From Marinibacterium anthonyi (lineage in GTDB: Bacteria; Pseudomonadota; Alphaproteobacteria; Rhodobacterales; Rhodobacteraceae), in the NCBI GenBank assembly GCA_003217735.2, contig CP031585.1, positions 2,405,501 through 2,469,500 on the forward strand: a DNA stretch of 64,000 nucleotides. The letters run 5' to 3'. The notes beneath the pieces were generated by a model. It ran no database searches, was not told the origin of the DNA, and saw only the letters and a list, made by a program, of their open reading frames with translations. Positions 29,000-37,090 of this stretch are shown piece after piece. The first letter of the stretch is position 1; each line of letters begins with the position of its first letter. Made by a program: the position numbers and the translations under genes.

Positions 29000-31237
29000 T
29001 CACTCCTGCAGATAGCGCGTCAGCCGCGTGCGGGTCTGGTGCCACCAGAGCGTCACGACCACGAGCGTGGTGGAGGTCATGGCCAGTATGGCGATGACCA
29101 GCGTTTCAAGGAAGGCGACGTTGCGCAGCACCGCCAGGTTGCCCAGATCCTGCGGCAGCACCCGCGCCAGCGCCGGCCAGATCGCCAGCAGCCCCAGCGC
29201 CAGCAGTACCAGCGCATAGCCAAGCGCCGGACCCAGGTGCAGCGCCAGCACCAGCAGGATGTCGCGCAGCCGGAAGCCATGGGCCTGGAACAGCGCAAAG
29301 ACCCTCTGGTTCAGTTCAAGGATATTGCCGATCACCAGGATCAGCACGACGACACAGCCCGTGGCGTTCAGAACCATCACCGCGCGGGGCACCTCGTTCG
29401 CGGCCCTGGCGATGCGGCGCAGGGTTTCCACCGCCGCGGCGCTGTCATCGCGGATCCGGTAGCCAAGGCCGTCGATCGCCGCGCGCGCCGCGTCGAACCC
29501 GTCGATCGGGAAATAGGCGGTGGCGATGCGAAAGGGATCGGGGGCGGCGCCGTCCTGCAGGTTGGCGGCGTATTGATAATCTTCCTCGAAGACCAGCAGG
29601 TCGGCCGACACCGGGTACAGCGGCGGCGGCTCGGCGATGGCCCCGGCGATGGTGATCGCCAGCGGTTCCAGCGTGCCGGCCTGTCCCGCCGCCCATTGCG
29701 CGCGGATCGGCTGGTCCGGGTCCAGGCCGCAGCGGTCATGCAGCAGATCCACGATGCGTCCGTCCAGCAATGCCACCCGGTCGTTGCCGGCGGTCAGGTC
29801 CTGCACCCGGCCCGTGCGCAGGACGGTCTGGCCCAGCAGCGGATCGGCCCTTGACAGCGCCACGGTCTCGAAGCTTTGCCAGCCGCGGCAGGTGTCGTTG
29901 GCGTCCACGAAGCGCAGCGCCGAATTGGGGATCGTGCGGCGGCCGAAGACGGCGGCGCGGGATGTGTCCAGCTCCTGTTCCGCCAGTCCGGCCTCAAGCG
30001 CGGATTGGACCCGGGCCAGGCCCGATTGCGGGTAAAGCGGATCCGCCTCGCGCCCACGCAGCCGGCTGTCGCCCACCACGTGTTCGAAGACGATGCGCGC
30101 GACCGACGGATCTTCCAGCCGTTCCCGGCTGTAACGCTGCGCCAGCGCGCCGAAGAACCCGGCGGCGAAGATCTGGGCGGTCAGCACCAGCAGGATCAGC
30201 ACCAGCGCATAGCGGCTGTAGGCCAGGACGCGCCCCAGCAGGCGGCCGGCCAGGGGCGGATCGCCGGTCAGTCCCGGCGACAGCGCCTTGAGCCAGCGGT
30301 GTTCGCGGGCCGGGACCAGCAGGCCGGGTCGGTCGCGTTCCAGCTTTTCCGCTGTGGCGCTCGAGGCCGAGAGCGCCGTGGCGATCCAGCGGGCATACCC
30401 GGCGGGCGCGGGCGTGTCCGGGGCCTGCGTGAGGGCGGCATCATCGTCCGGGCGGGCGGGCGGCGGGGTCAGCGCCTCGTTCATGGCTTGCAGGCCGGCC
30501 AGGCGCAGGGCGTGGTCGGGCGCGGCGATCGCGCTTGCGATTTCGGCAGGGGCCTCGACGATGCGCCCACCCGAAACGAAGACGTAGTGATCCGCCCAGG
30601 CCGCCGCCTGTTCCAGATTGTGGGTGACCCAGATGACGGGGCGCCGTTTGCGCCCGGCCCAATCCTTCAGCGCGCCAAGGGCGGCGTCGGCATTGGTGGC
30701 ATCCAGGCTGGATGTCGGTTCGTCACACAGGATCGCCTGCGGATCGGTCAGCAGCGCGCGCAGGATTGCCACGCGCTGCGCCTCGCCCCCCGACAGGTGG
30801 CGCGCGCGCCGCGCGATCAGGGACTTGCCGATCTGCGACAGGCCAAGACGGCGCAGCAGGTGGCGCAGGTCGGCCGGGTCGACGTGGCGGTCGGGATCGA
30901 CGGCGCGGGCGGCGACATGTCCCTGCAGCGCATTGGTCAGCGCGGTGGCAGAGCTGAGCAGCAGGGAGGATTGGAACACGAAAGCGACCCGTCCGGGTGG
31001 ATGACCTTCGGGCGGCAAGGGCCTGTTGTCAAACAGCAAAGCGCCACGTGGCCCGTAGGTCGGGCGCAGGAACCCGGCAAGCAGCGACAGCAGCGTCGTC
31101 TTGCCGGATCCGGACGGCCCGATGATCGCCGTGACGCCGGTGGCGGGCAGATCCAGCGCGTCGATCTCGATCCCGCGCACGGCGCCTTCCGGGCCGTGGG
31201 CGCTGTGGTGGTAGGCGATATTGCGCAGCGAAAACAT
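29000..31237 (-). CDS. ABC transporter ATPase-permease fusion of MacB/LolC topology
   Basis: A 745-residue fusion. Residues 1-240 are an ABC ATPase with Walker A GPSGSGKT (40-47), signature LSGGE and Walker [12 protein letters not shown]. Near residue 330 comes one membrane helix ([20 protein letters not shown]), then a periplasmic domain of about 250 residues. Three membrane helices close the protein. This order (TM1, periplasmic domain, TM2-4) is the FtsX/MacB/LolCE type, which performs mechanotransmission or extracts envelope substrates rather than classical import. Neither a MacA-like adaptor nor a TolC is encoded nearby. It is separated by 2 nt from the next upstream gene, inside the envelope operon. 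Confidence 0.85.
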   Translation of the reverse strand: MFSLRNIAYHHSAHGPEGAVRGIEIDALDLPATGVTAIIGPSGSGKTTLLSLLAGFLRPTYGPRGALLFDNRPLPPEGHPPGRVAFVFQSSLLLSSATALTNALQGHVAARAVDPDRHVDPADLRHLLRRLGLSQIGKSLIARRARHLSGGEAQRVAILRALLTDPQAILCDEPTSSLDATNADAALGALKDWAGRKRRPVIWVTHNLEQAAAWADHYVFVSGGRIVEAPAEIASAIAAPDHALRLAGLQAMNEALTPPPARPDDDAALTQAPDTPAPAGYARWIATALSASSATAEKLERDRPGLLVPAREHRWLKALSPGLTGDPPLAGRLLGRVLAYSRYALVLILLVLTAQIFAAGFFGALAQRYSRERLEDPSVARIVFEHVVGDSRLRGREADPLYPQSGLARVQSALEAGLAEQELDTSRAAVFGRRTIPNSALRFVDANDTCRGWQSFETVALSRADPLLGQTVLRTGRVQDLTAGNDRVALLDGRIVDLLHDRCGLDPDQPIRAQWAAGQAGTLEPLAITIAGAIAEPPPLYPVSADLLVFEEDYQYAANLQDGAAPDPFRIATAYFPIDGFDAARAAIDGLGYRIRDDSAAAVETLRRIARAANEVPRAVMVLNATGCVVVLILVIGNILELNQRVFALFQAHGFRLRDILLVLALHLGPALGYALVLLALGLLAIWPALARVLPQDLGNLAVLRNVAFLETLVIAILAMTSTTLVVVTLWWHQTRTRLTRYLQE

Positions 31238-31239
31238 GG

Positions 31240-31677
31240 TCAGCGCCGCCCCGCCGCAGCCATCAGGCCAAGCGTCATCGCGATTGCTGCGCCGATCACG
31301 GCCAGCGCCAGAGAGGCGGGTGGCCAGGCGCCGCCCTGACCCAGCTGCGGCAGGATCAGGCCGGCGAACCAGGCCAGCCCGTGCAACGCGCCAAGCTTCG
31401 CGCGGCGCGCGCTCAGCCGCAGGATCAGCGCCGGGATCAGCGCCGTGGCCAGGGCCAGTCCCGCGTTGACGGCGAGCACATGCAAAGGCGTGGCGACCAG
31501 GTCTTCAAGCCGACCGGAAACGCCCAGCCAGGCCGCCGCCGCGCGCCAAAGAACGGCCCACAAAGCGACCCCCAGCCCGACCCGCAGCGTCAGCCACAAG
31601 GCGGCCCGCAGCCGTCCGTCCATCAACGCCAACCCGATCGCGGCGGCACTGGCGGGAATGACGGCGAGGCCGATCAT
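31240..31677 (-). CDS. Four-helix integral membrane protein of unknown function
   Basis: A 145-residue, very hydrophobic protein with about four predicted membrane helices (for example LAVIPASAAAIGLAL, WLTLRVGLGVALWAVLW and LALAVIGAAIAMTLGLMAA) and an Arg-rich cytoplasmic loop (RLSARRAKLG). The start codon overlaps the preceding stop by 4 nt, and the ABC fusion follows after 2 nt. It may be an accessory subunit of the fusion permease. No family was recognised. Confidence 0.65.
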   Translation of the reverse strand: MIGLAVIPASAAAIGLALMDGRLRAALWLTLRVGLGVALWAVLWRAAAAWLGVSGRLEDLVATPLHVLAVNAGLALATALIPALILRLSARRAKLGALHGLAWFAGLILPQLGQGGAWPPASLALAVIGAAIAMTLGLMAAAGRR

Positions 31678-32552
31678 GATCCGCCCTCGGGCAGGGCACG
31701 CAGTTCCGATGACATCAGCGCCGCGCAGGCGCCGCCGGTCTGCGCGATCTCGCCCTGGCGATAAGCGGCCACGTCGGGGGCACCGGCGACCACGGCCAGC
31801 AAGGCCTCGCCAAAGCGGCGCCAGAGGGCGCGGGCGGTGTCGGTGTCGGTTTCGGGCCGCGATCCGAAGGTGCGGTCGATGGCATGGGTGACATGGCCCA
31901 GCATCAGCGGGCAGGCGCTGGCCTCGGACAGATCCAGCAGGCGGGTGGAAAAATCGGCGACACGTGTCGCGCAGGTCCCCGAAGGTGCGGCCTTGAGCCA
32001 GGCGATGACCCGCCAGGCGCGGACCTGGAAGCTGCTTGGGTCGGCGGCGTAGGCGGCGTCAAGCCGGGGCAGGATCCGGTCGCCCCATTGCGCGGTCGTG
32101 GCCGTGGGGGCGGCGGCCATGGCCTGCCAGAAAAGACGGTCGGACAGGTGCGCGCCGCTCTGGCCATCCGCGGAAACAGATGTCGTTTCGCCGAATTGCA
32201 GCGCCGTCAGCGCGCGCTGGCTGTCAAGGATCCCCGCGCCCTCGGGCGTCCCGGCCTGTGCTTCGGCCAGCGCGTCAAGGGCGGTTTCGGGACGGTCGGC
32301 AATGGCGGCGATGGCGGCCAGCGTGCGGGTGGTGTCATCCCAATCCGCCTGGACGGCGCCACGCATGGCGGCGGTATCCCCGAACCGGATGGCGCTGGCT
32401 TCGCAGCGCCGCGCCTGTTGCGCGGCGACGCGGGTGCGGTCGACCACCGGGTCGGGCGGCGGGACCAGCGCGTGGAATTCCAGCCCAGTGCGGGTCCATT
32501 CGGCCAGTGCCGCGGCGGGCAGAAGCACGAGGAGAAGCACAAGCGCCTTCAC
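31674..32552 (-). CDS. Periplasmic alpha-helical protein of unknown function
   Basis: A 292-residue protein with a signal peptide (residues 1-17, ending AALAE). The mature part is Ala-rich and mostly helical, with paired cysteines (ARRCEAS, GTCATRV, ASACPLM, GGACAAL). Its helix spacing recalls TPR or SEL1-like solenoids, but no clear consensus is seen. It overlaps its neighbours by 4 nt on both sides within the envelope operon, implying translational coupling with the single-pass protein before it. Confidence 0.65.
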   Translation of the reverse strand: MKALVLLLVLLPAAALAEWTRTGLEFHALVPPPDPVVDRTRVAAQQARRCEASAIRFGDTAAMRGAVQADWDDTTRTLAAIAAIADRPETALDALAEAQAGTPEGAGILDSQRALTALQFGETTSVSADGQSGAHLSDRLFWQAMAAAPTATTAQWGDRILPRLDAAYAADPSSFQVRAWRVIAWLKAAPSGTCATRVADFSTRLLDLSEASACPLMLGHVTHAIDRTFGSRPETDTDTARALWRRFGEALLAVVAGAPDVAAYRQGEIAQTGGACAALMSSELRALPEGGS

Positions 32553-33193
32553 CGGAACATCGCCTCTGCCGAATAGGAACCGGGCGTCAGGCCGATCTGG
32601 ACGGTGACGCGGCCGGCATCCGACGCCGCGCGCAGGGGCAGCGGGGCGAACTGGCGGTTGCAGCGGTCAAGGTATGCGGCAAGGCCCGTCACATCCGCCA
32701 CATCGGCGGCGACATAGGTGCGCATAAGGCGGCGGCCGGTTTCGGGGCAGGCACTGTCGGGGGCGGGCTGCAGGACCTCGCGTTGCCATGGTCGGGGCAG
32801 CGCATCGGGGCGGAACGACAGCCGCAGGGAAAACGACCGGGGATCGGCATCGTCGTGCAGCGTCAGGGCCTGGTAGCCGTCATCGCCGTCATAGGCGTCA
32901 AGCACGTCGCGCATCCCCGCCGCGATCGCGTCCATGTCGAGGATCGTCAGCCTGGTTCCGTCATAGACCGCCCAGGATCCGCGTTCGGCCACGGCCGACC
33001 AGGTCGGCGGCTGGACCGGGCGGGCGATGTCGGGTTGAGACAAGGTGGCGGCGGGTTCCGGGCGCGGGGTGCGGGTAAGTTGAAACGAGACGAAGGCAAA
33101 GAGCATCAGAACCGCGCTGAAAAACGCGATCGAAAGATCCAGCGCGGCGGTGTCGTCCTCTTCGGTCATGTCTTCGGGCACGGGCGCGCTCAT
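32549..33193 (-). CDS. Single-pass membrane protein with ExbD/TolR-like layout (second copy)
   Basis: A 214-residue protein: a short acidic cytoplasmic N-terminus, one membrane helix (LDLSIAFFSAVLMLFAFVSF) starting at Asp19, a Pro-rich linker and a periplasmic domain with three cysteines. An aspartate at the start of a sole N-terminal helix, encoded after a TolQ/ExbB-type gene, is the arrangement of ExbD, TolR and MotB, where that residue carries protons. No OmpA-like peptidoglycan-binding motif is visible. The start at 33193 makes an ATGA overlap with the preceding stop. Confidence 0.65.
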   Translation of the reverse strand: MSAPVPEDMTEEDDTAALDLSIAFFSAVLMLFAFVSFQLTRTPRPEPAATLSQPDIARPVQPPTWSAVAERGSWAVYDGTRLTILDMDAIAAGMRDVLDAYDGDDGYQALTLHDDADPRSFSLRLSFRPDALPRPWQREVLQPAPDSACPETGRRLMRTYVAADVADVTGLAAYLDRCNRQFAPLPLRAASDAGRVTVQIGLTPGSYSAEAMFR

Positions 33194-33612
33194 TGGGCGA
33201 CGGCCAGCGGGCCCAGCGAAAAGATGGCGGGCGGGCCGGTATAACCGGGCCGGGCGACATCGGCGTTCAGCGCGCGGACCAGGTCGGCAGAGGCCCAGGC
33301 CAGGCAGGTGGCCGGGATCGGGTTGTCGGCGTCGCCCGCGATGGCCAGCGAATAGAACAGCCGCGGCGGCAGGTCGAGCCGGGCGGGCAGGGCGGCAAGA
33401 TCTTCGGGCGTCTCCAGAAGGATGACCCGGTCGGTGTCGACCCGCAGCGCCGGGCGGCCGCCTGTTTCGGTGCACCAGGCGGTTATGTCGGCCTGGATCG
33501 GCGGGGTCACCGGCGGATCGGGGCGCAGGACGGCGAGGACCAGCATCAGCGCGGCACTGGCCGAGACGAACAGATCCGTCATCGCGATGCCCATGGCCCC
33601 GGGGCGGATCAT
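33190..33612 (-). CDS. Small single-pass ExbD/TolR-like protein
   Basis: A 140-residue protein with a short N-terminus, Asp13 immediately before one membrane helix (LFVSASAALMLVLAVL), and a compact periplasmic domain containing two cysteines. The layout matches ExbD/TolR, the proton-handling partner of ExbB/TolQ. It overlaps by 4 nt both the channel gene before it and the second single-pass gene after it. It is divergent enough from the families that assignment relies on topology and context. Confidence 0.65.
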   Translation of the reverse strand: MIRPGAMGIAMTDLFVSASAALMLVLAVLRPDPPVTPPIQADITAWCTETGGRPALRVDTDRVILLETPEDLAALPARLDLPPRLFYSLAIAGDADNPIPATCLAWASADLVRALNADVARPGYTGPPAIFSLGPLAVAQ

Positions 33613-34109
33613 GGCGCCGTTCCCAGGCTGAAGAGTTTGCGGAACAGCAGCAGCAGGATCGCCGCTGTAAGGCCAAGGAACGTGGTGTCGAAGGCGGTGG
33701 AAAGGCCGGCGATCAGGTCGCCGGGTTCCCCTGCGGCCATGGCAGGGGCCAGACCCGCGACAGCGCGGGAAATGCCGATGATCGTCCCCAGGAAGCCCAG
33801 CGACGTGAACAGCGTCTGCGCCCAGAGCCCGAAGGTGTCATAGGCCACGGCCGCCCCCGTCCCGTGCCGCAAGGCCACGAACAGCGCGTGCAGCGGCACG
33901 GCGCACAGACCCGCCAGCAGGGAGAACTGGTAGGGCGCGGCCAGGCTGCGCGCCAGGAGGCCGGGCAGATAGCCCATGCCGGCGGTCTGATCGGCGGGCA
34001 GGCCCGCGATCAGCCCCAGCACCAGCGCGATCCCCAGCGCACCGCCCGCGACAAGCAATGCGCCCAGGCCGGCACCGGCCAGCCGCGCCTCGGAGACGGT
34101 CCGCGCCAT
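33609..34109 (-). CDS. MotA/TolQ/ExbB-type proton channel subunit
   Basis: A 166-residue membrane protein with three predicted helices. The signature of the MotA/TolQ/ExbB superfamily is clear in the last two helices: LGFLGTIIGISRAVAGL and the segment DLIAGLSTAFDTTFLGLTAAILLLLF. Such proteins form a pentameric proton channel around two ExbD-like subunits and convert proton motive force into motion. The protein is short, without the cytoplasmic torque or tail region of MotA or ZorA. It is the third gene of the envelope operon, 2 nt after a secreted coiled-coil protein gene. Confidence 0.85.
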   Translation of the reverse strand: MARTVSEARLAGAGLGALLVAGGALGIALVLGLIAGLPADQTAGMGYLPGLLARSLAAPYQFSLLAGLCAVPLHALFVALRHGTGAAVAYDTFGLWAQTLFTSLGFLGTIIGISRAVAGLAPAMAAGEPGDLIAGLSTAFDTTFLGLTAAILLLLFRKLFSLGTAP

Positions 34110-34111
34110 GA

Positions 34112-34747
34112 TCAGGGCGACGTTTCGTCCAGGAGCCGGCTGGCGACGTCCTTGCCGGCGTCGATGATTTCCGAGAAATCCACGATATTGGCGCGGATCA
34201 GCGCGGCCGCCTGCTGCACGCTGTCGGCCTTGATGAAAAACGCGATGGCCTCGCGGTTTTCCTCGAGCGTGCGGATCAGGTTGCGGGCCTCGATCACGGT
34301 GCGGGCGCGGGCCTCGTCATCGTCCTGAAGTCCGTCCAGCACGGCCTGCAGGTTGGGAACCTCGGCCTTGATGATCTTGTTGTTGGACGCCTCGGCCTCG
34401 GCGATCAGGGCGGTGGTCTGTTCCTTGTAATCGTCGATGGCGGTGTCGAAATCCGATCCGTCCTCCATCTCCCTGGTGGCGGTGCTCAGCTGATCGATCA
34501 GATCGGCAACCGTGGCGTCGGCCTGTTCGATGTCGACAAGCCCCTGTTCCAGCTGGTCCAGGAACACCGGGTAATCCTGGGCGCGCTGTTCCAGCGATGT
34601 CATGAGCTCGGCAATGGAACTGGCCATTTCGGCCACGCGGGCCTTTTCGCTGGGCGTCGGCTGGGCGGTGGCGAAACCGGCCCAAAGGCCAAGGGACGCC
34701 GCCCAAAGGAGGCGCGCAAGAAGGCGGGGAAGGAAGCGGAAACCCAT
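34112..34747 (-). CDS. Secreted helical (coiled-coil) protein
   Basis: A 211-residue protein with a signal peptide (residues about 1-28, ending FATAQ), followed by an almost entirely helical, Glu/Asp/Gln-rich chain (SIAELMTSLEQRAQDYP, QLEQGLVDIEQADATVADL, ARTVIEARNLIRTLEENRE) with no cysteine. It probably forms an extended coiled coil in the periplasm. It lies 31 nt after the first gene and 2 nt before the proton-channel gene of the operon. No family was recognised. Confidence 0.7.
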   Translation of the reverse strand: MGFRFLPRLLARLLWAASLGLWAGFATAQPTPSEKARVAEMASSIAELMTSLEQRAQDYPVFLDQLEQGLVDIEQADATVADLIDQLSTATREMEDGSDFDTAIDDYKEQTTALIAEAEASNNKIIKAEVPNLQAVLDGLQDDDEARARTVIEARNLIRTLEENREAIAFFIKADSVQQAAALIRANIVDFSEIIDAGKDVASRLLDETSP

Positions 34748-34778
34748 CTGGATCTTTCTCCGTCTGGTTGGAATTGTG

Positions 34779-35621
34779 TCAGTCTGCGGTCACGGGACCG
34801 TCGGGATTGCAGTATATGATGTGCAGGTCGACGATGCCCACGATGACATCGGCCGCGTTTTCCAGCGTGGCGACCGAAGACGTCAGCGTTTCGATTTGCC
34901 CTTTCAGCGAATCAAGCCGCGCCTCGGCGTCGCGGGTCACCTGGTCGACCAGCCGGTCCGACCCCGTTGTCGCCGCATTGTCGCGCACGAAGGTTTCCCA
35001 TTCGGTCTGGCAGGCCTGGATGTCGGTGGCCTGGTTGCGCAGCGAGATCAGCTTGGCGGGGTTCTCGGTGGCGATGTCGTAGTTGCGATCCAGCTCGTCG
35101 ATGGAAAAGGCGCACAGCAGTTCCTGGTTGTCCACATCGCTCCAGTCGCGGGTCAGAAGATCGCCGTATTGCGACACTTCGTCGTCGATGACGCGCACCA
35201 GAAGTTGAGCTTCGCCAATGAGTTGCGACACGGAAGGCGAACAGGACGGCGCCACCTTGGCCAGTTCGCAGATACGCCGTTCCGAGAGCTTTTCAAGCTG
35301 TGAACAATCGGTTTCCTGGCTCATGCCTGCCTCTGTCCCGGCGGCCGGTGCGGTGTCGGCGGCTGCGGTTTCGAAATGGGCGGCGCATTCGGGCGCGTCG
35401 GTCAGCGGCGGCTGATCCGGGCCCCGTCCGACAAGCCCGTTATCAAGACAGTAACCAACATGTTCCTTAAGAAAGTCTGGATCTTCGCAGGCCGGCGCAC
35501 AGCTTTTGAGGCAAGCGGTCTGCAGGTCGGGCGAGGTACACCCCTGCGGCACATCGGCGGCGGAGGCGCCGCAATGCAAAAATGCCGAAATTGTGACTGA
35601 GAGGATAGTGGCGGCGCGCAT
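34779..35621 (-). CDS. Cysteine-rich secreted protein, first gene of the envelope operon
   Basis: A 280-residue protein with a signal peptide (residues 1-21, ending GASAAD). An N-terminal cysteine cluster follows (GCTSPDLQTACLKSCAPACEDP), then a low-complexity Ala/Thr linker, and a C-terminal helical region (DSLKGQIETLTSSVATLE). Disulfide bonds are likely. It opens the ten-gene minus-strand unit and is divergent from the response-regulator gene across 244 nt. The function is unknown. Confidence 0.7.
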   Translation of the reverse strand: MRAATILSVTISAFLHCGASAADVPQGCTSPDLQTACLKSCAPACEDPDFLKEHVGYCLDNGLVGRGPDQPPLTDAPECAAHFETAAADTAPAAGTEAGMSQETDCSQLEKLSERRICELAKVAPSCSPSVSQLIGEAQLLVRVIDDEVSQYGDLLTRDWSDVDNQELLCAFSIDELDRNYDIATENPAKLISLRNQATDIQACQTEWETFVRDNAATTGSDRLVDQVTRDAEARLDSLKGQIETLTSSVATLENAADVIVGIVDLHIIYCNPDGPVTAD

Positions 35622-35753
35622 GCAAACTCCCTGCTGGGGCCTAAGTGACGGCGGAGCGTCAATAGCGTCAAGGCTTTATGACCTTGCAAGGCGACCATCC
35701 GCCGCCCGGACCGGGATGCATATAGGTACGATCTTAACCACAATCTCGTCCCG

Positions 35754-35776
35754 TTAACACATCATTTACCTATAAT
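35754..35776 (+). promoter_or_regulatory. CtrA-like box and TATAAT element in divergent promoter region
   Basis: TTAA (35754), seven bases, then TTTA (35765) matches the CtrA consensus TTAA-N7-TTAA with one mismatch. It is followed by a perfect TATAAT at 35771-35776 oriented toward the response-regulator gene. CtrA controls motility and quorum-sensing genes in several Rhodobacteraceae. Binding here is predicted only. Confidence 0.4.
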
Positions 35777-35865
35777 GGACAGATCGAGGCCGGTTTCCTG
35801 CCCATTTCCGGTCTCATTCGTTAACTAAGGTCGATTTGCTGTGGAAAAATAAATGAGCAACCAAA

Positions 35866-36993
35866 ATGTCGTTAACCGATGATATGTCCGCTCAGCCCCC
35901 GGGACTGAGATCCCGTCGACCCCGTCGGAACGCCCCCAAGATGCGTGTTCTGGCGGTGGACGATGATCAGAGTATCCTTGCACTGCTGCAAACCGCGCTG
36001 TCCGCTCTTGGTCAGTTCGAGGTCAGCATTGCGGATTCGGGTGAAGAAGCCCTTCGCCAGATCGAACGGGCGGAGAAACCGTTCGACTGCTTCCTTCTCG
36101 ACATCCAGATGCCGAACATGAACGGGATCGAATTGTGTCGCGCCATCCGGGCCAGACGGGCGCATCACAAGACCCCGATCCTGATGCTGACGGCCATGTC
36201 GGAACGCAAGTACATCGACGAAAGCTTCGTCGCCGGTGCGACCGATTACGTGACCAAGCCGTTCGACTTCTTCGAACTGCGCAGCCGCCTGTCGGCCGCC
36301 CAGCGGATCCTGCAGGAACACGCCCGCGCCAGCGACAGTGTCGAGGTTGCCCGCAAGCTCAAGCAGGAGCTGGACGCGAACCTCAAGATCGCGCTGGACG
36401 ATCCGGTGGGGATGCCCGACATCGACCGGATGCTGGGGCATGCGGAGTTCGAGAATTACGTGATGCAGCTGGGTCAGACCAAGCGTTTCACGTCCTTCGT
36501 GGTTGCCGTGCGCATCGTCGATGCCGCCCGCCATCACGCGGCGCTCAGCAACGCGGATTTCCGCGAAGCGCTGCAGGAAACCGGGCGGGCCCTGTCCAAG
36601 TTCACCCGCAAGCCCGAAAACATGCTGTCCTATCGCGGCAATGGCGTCTTCCTGTGCATCTGCCAGGGGCGCGGGTCTGTGCTGACGGGGGAAATGCGCG
36701 AGCCTCTGAACCGGATGCTGGCGACGATGATGGCCTCGCGCCGGTTCGATGTCACCTTCGAGGTCGAGATCAGCCCGCCGGTGTCGCTGCGCCTGACGAC
36801 GCGGTCCGGAGCGCTGTTTTCGCTGAGCAAGGCGACCTCGGCCCTGGACGAGGCACAAGACTTGAGCAGTTCCGCACGGCGCCTGACCCGCAGTGGACGG
36901 GCGCCGGAAGACAGCCAGCGCAATGACAGGCTGGCATACGAAGCGGTCCTGAAGGACCTTCTTGACGAAGAGCCATCGCTCAATCGGTACTGA
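35866..36993 (+). CDS. Response regulator with degenerate GGDEF-like output
   Basis: A 375-residue protein. The receiver domain (about residues 26-145) shows the acidic pair in VDDDQS, the phosphoacceptor Asp79 in LLDIQMPNMNG, a conserved Thr in MLTAMS and Lys in VTKPFD. A coiled linker leads to about 150 residues resembling a GGDEF fold (DDPVGMPDIDRMLGHAEFENYV, LSYRGNGVFLCIC), but the GG[DE]EF active-site loop is absent, so no diguanylate cyclase activity is expected. It precedes a histidine kinase gene by about 100 nt. An in-frame ATG at 35884 is an alternative start. Confidence 0.82.
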   Translation: MSLTDDMSAQPPGLRSRRPRRNAPKMRVLAVDDDQSILALLQTALSALGQFEVSIADSGEEALRQIERAEKPFDCFLLDIQMPNMNGIELCRAIRARRAHHKTPILMLTAMSERKYIDESFVAGATDYVTKPFDFFELRSRLSAAQRILQEHARASDSVEVARKLKQELDANLKIALDDPVGMPDIDRMLGHAEFENYVMQLGQTKRFTSFVVAVRIVDAARHHAALSNADFREALQETGRALSKFTRKPENMLSYRGNGVFLCICQGRGSVLTGEMREPLNRMLATMMASRRFDVTFEVEISPPVSLRLTTRSGALFSLSKATSALDEAQDLSSSARRLTRSGRAPEDSQRNDRLAYEAVLKDLLDEEPSLNRY

Positions 36994-37003
36994 GCACGAC
37001 CCC

Positions 37004-37034
37004 GACCGGCGCCTTGCGTAAAAAGGCGCCGGTC
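37004..37034 (+). terminator. Perfect 12-bp inverted repeat between the response regulator and kinase genes
   Basis: Arms 37004-37015 and 37023-37034 are exactly complementary (GACCGGCGCCTT / AAGGCGCCGGTC) around a 7-nt loop. It begins 10 nt after the response-regulator stop. There is no U-run afterwards, so it may attenuate or stabilise rather than fully terminate. Confidence 0.5.
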
Positions 37035-37090
37035 CTGAACAATTGGTCTCAGGGTCAAAATTTCGCCGAATTGTCGAACGTATATCAACA

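Noticed and set aside
32549-34747. Zorya-type anti-phage defence system (MotA/MotB-like pair)
   Set aside because: The channel protein is short without a ZorA tail. The partners lack an OmpA-like domain, and no ZorC/ZorD-like ATPase or nuclease is present; the neighbours are secreted envelope proteins.
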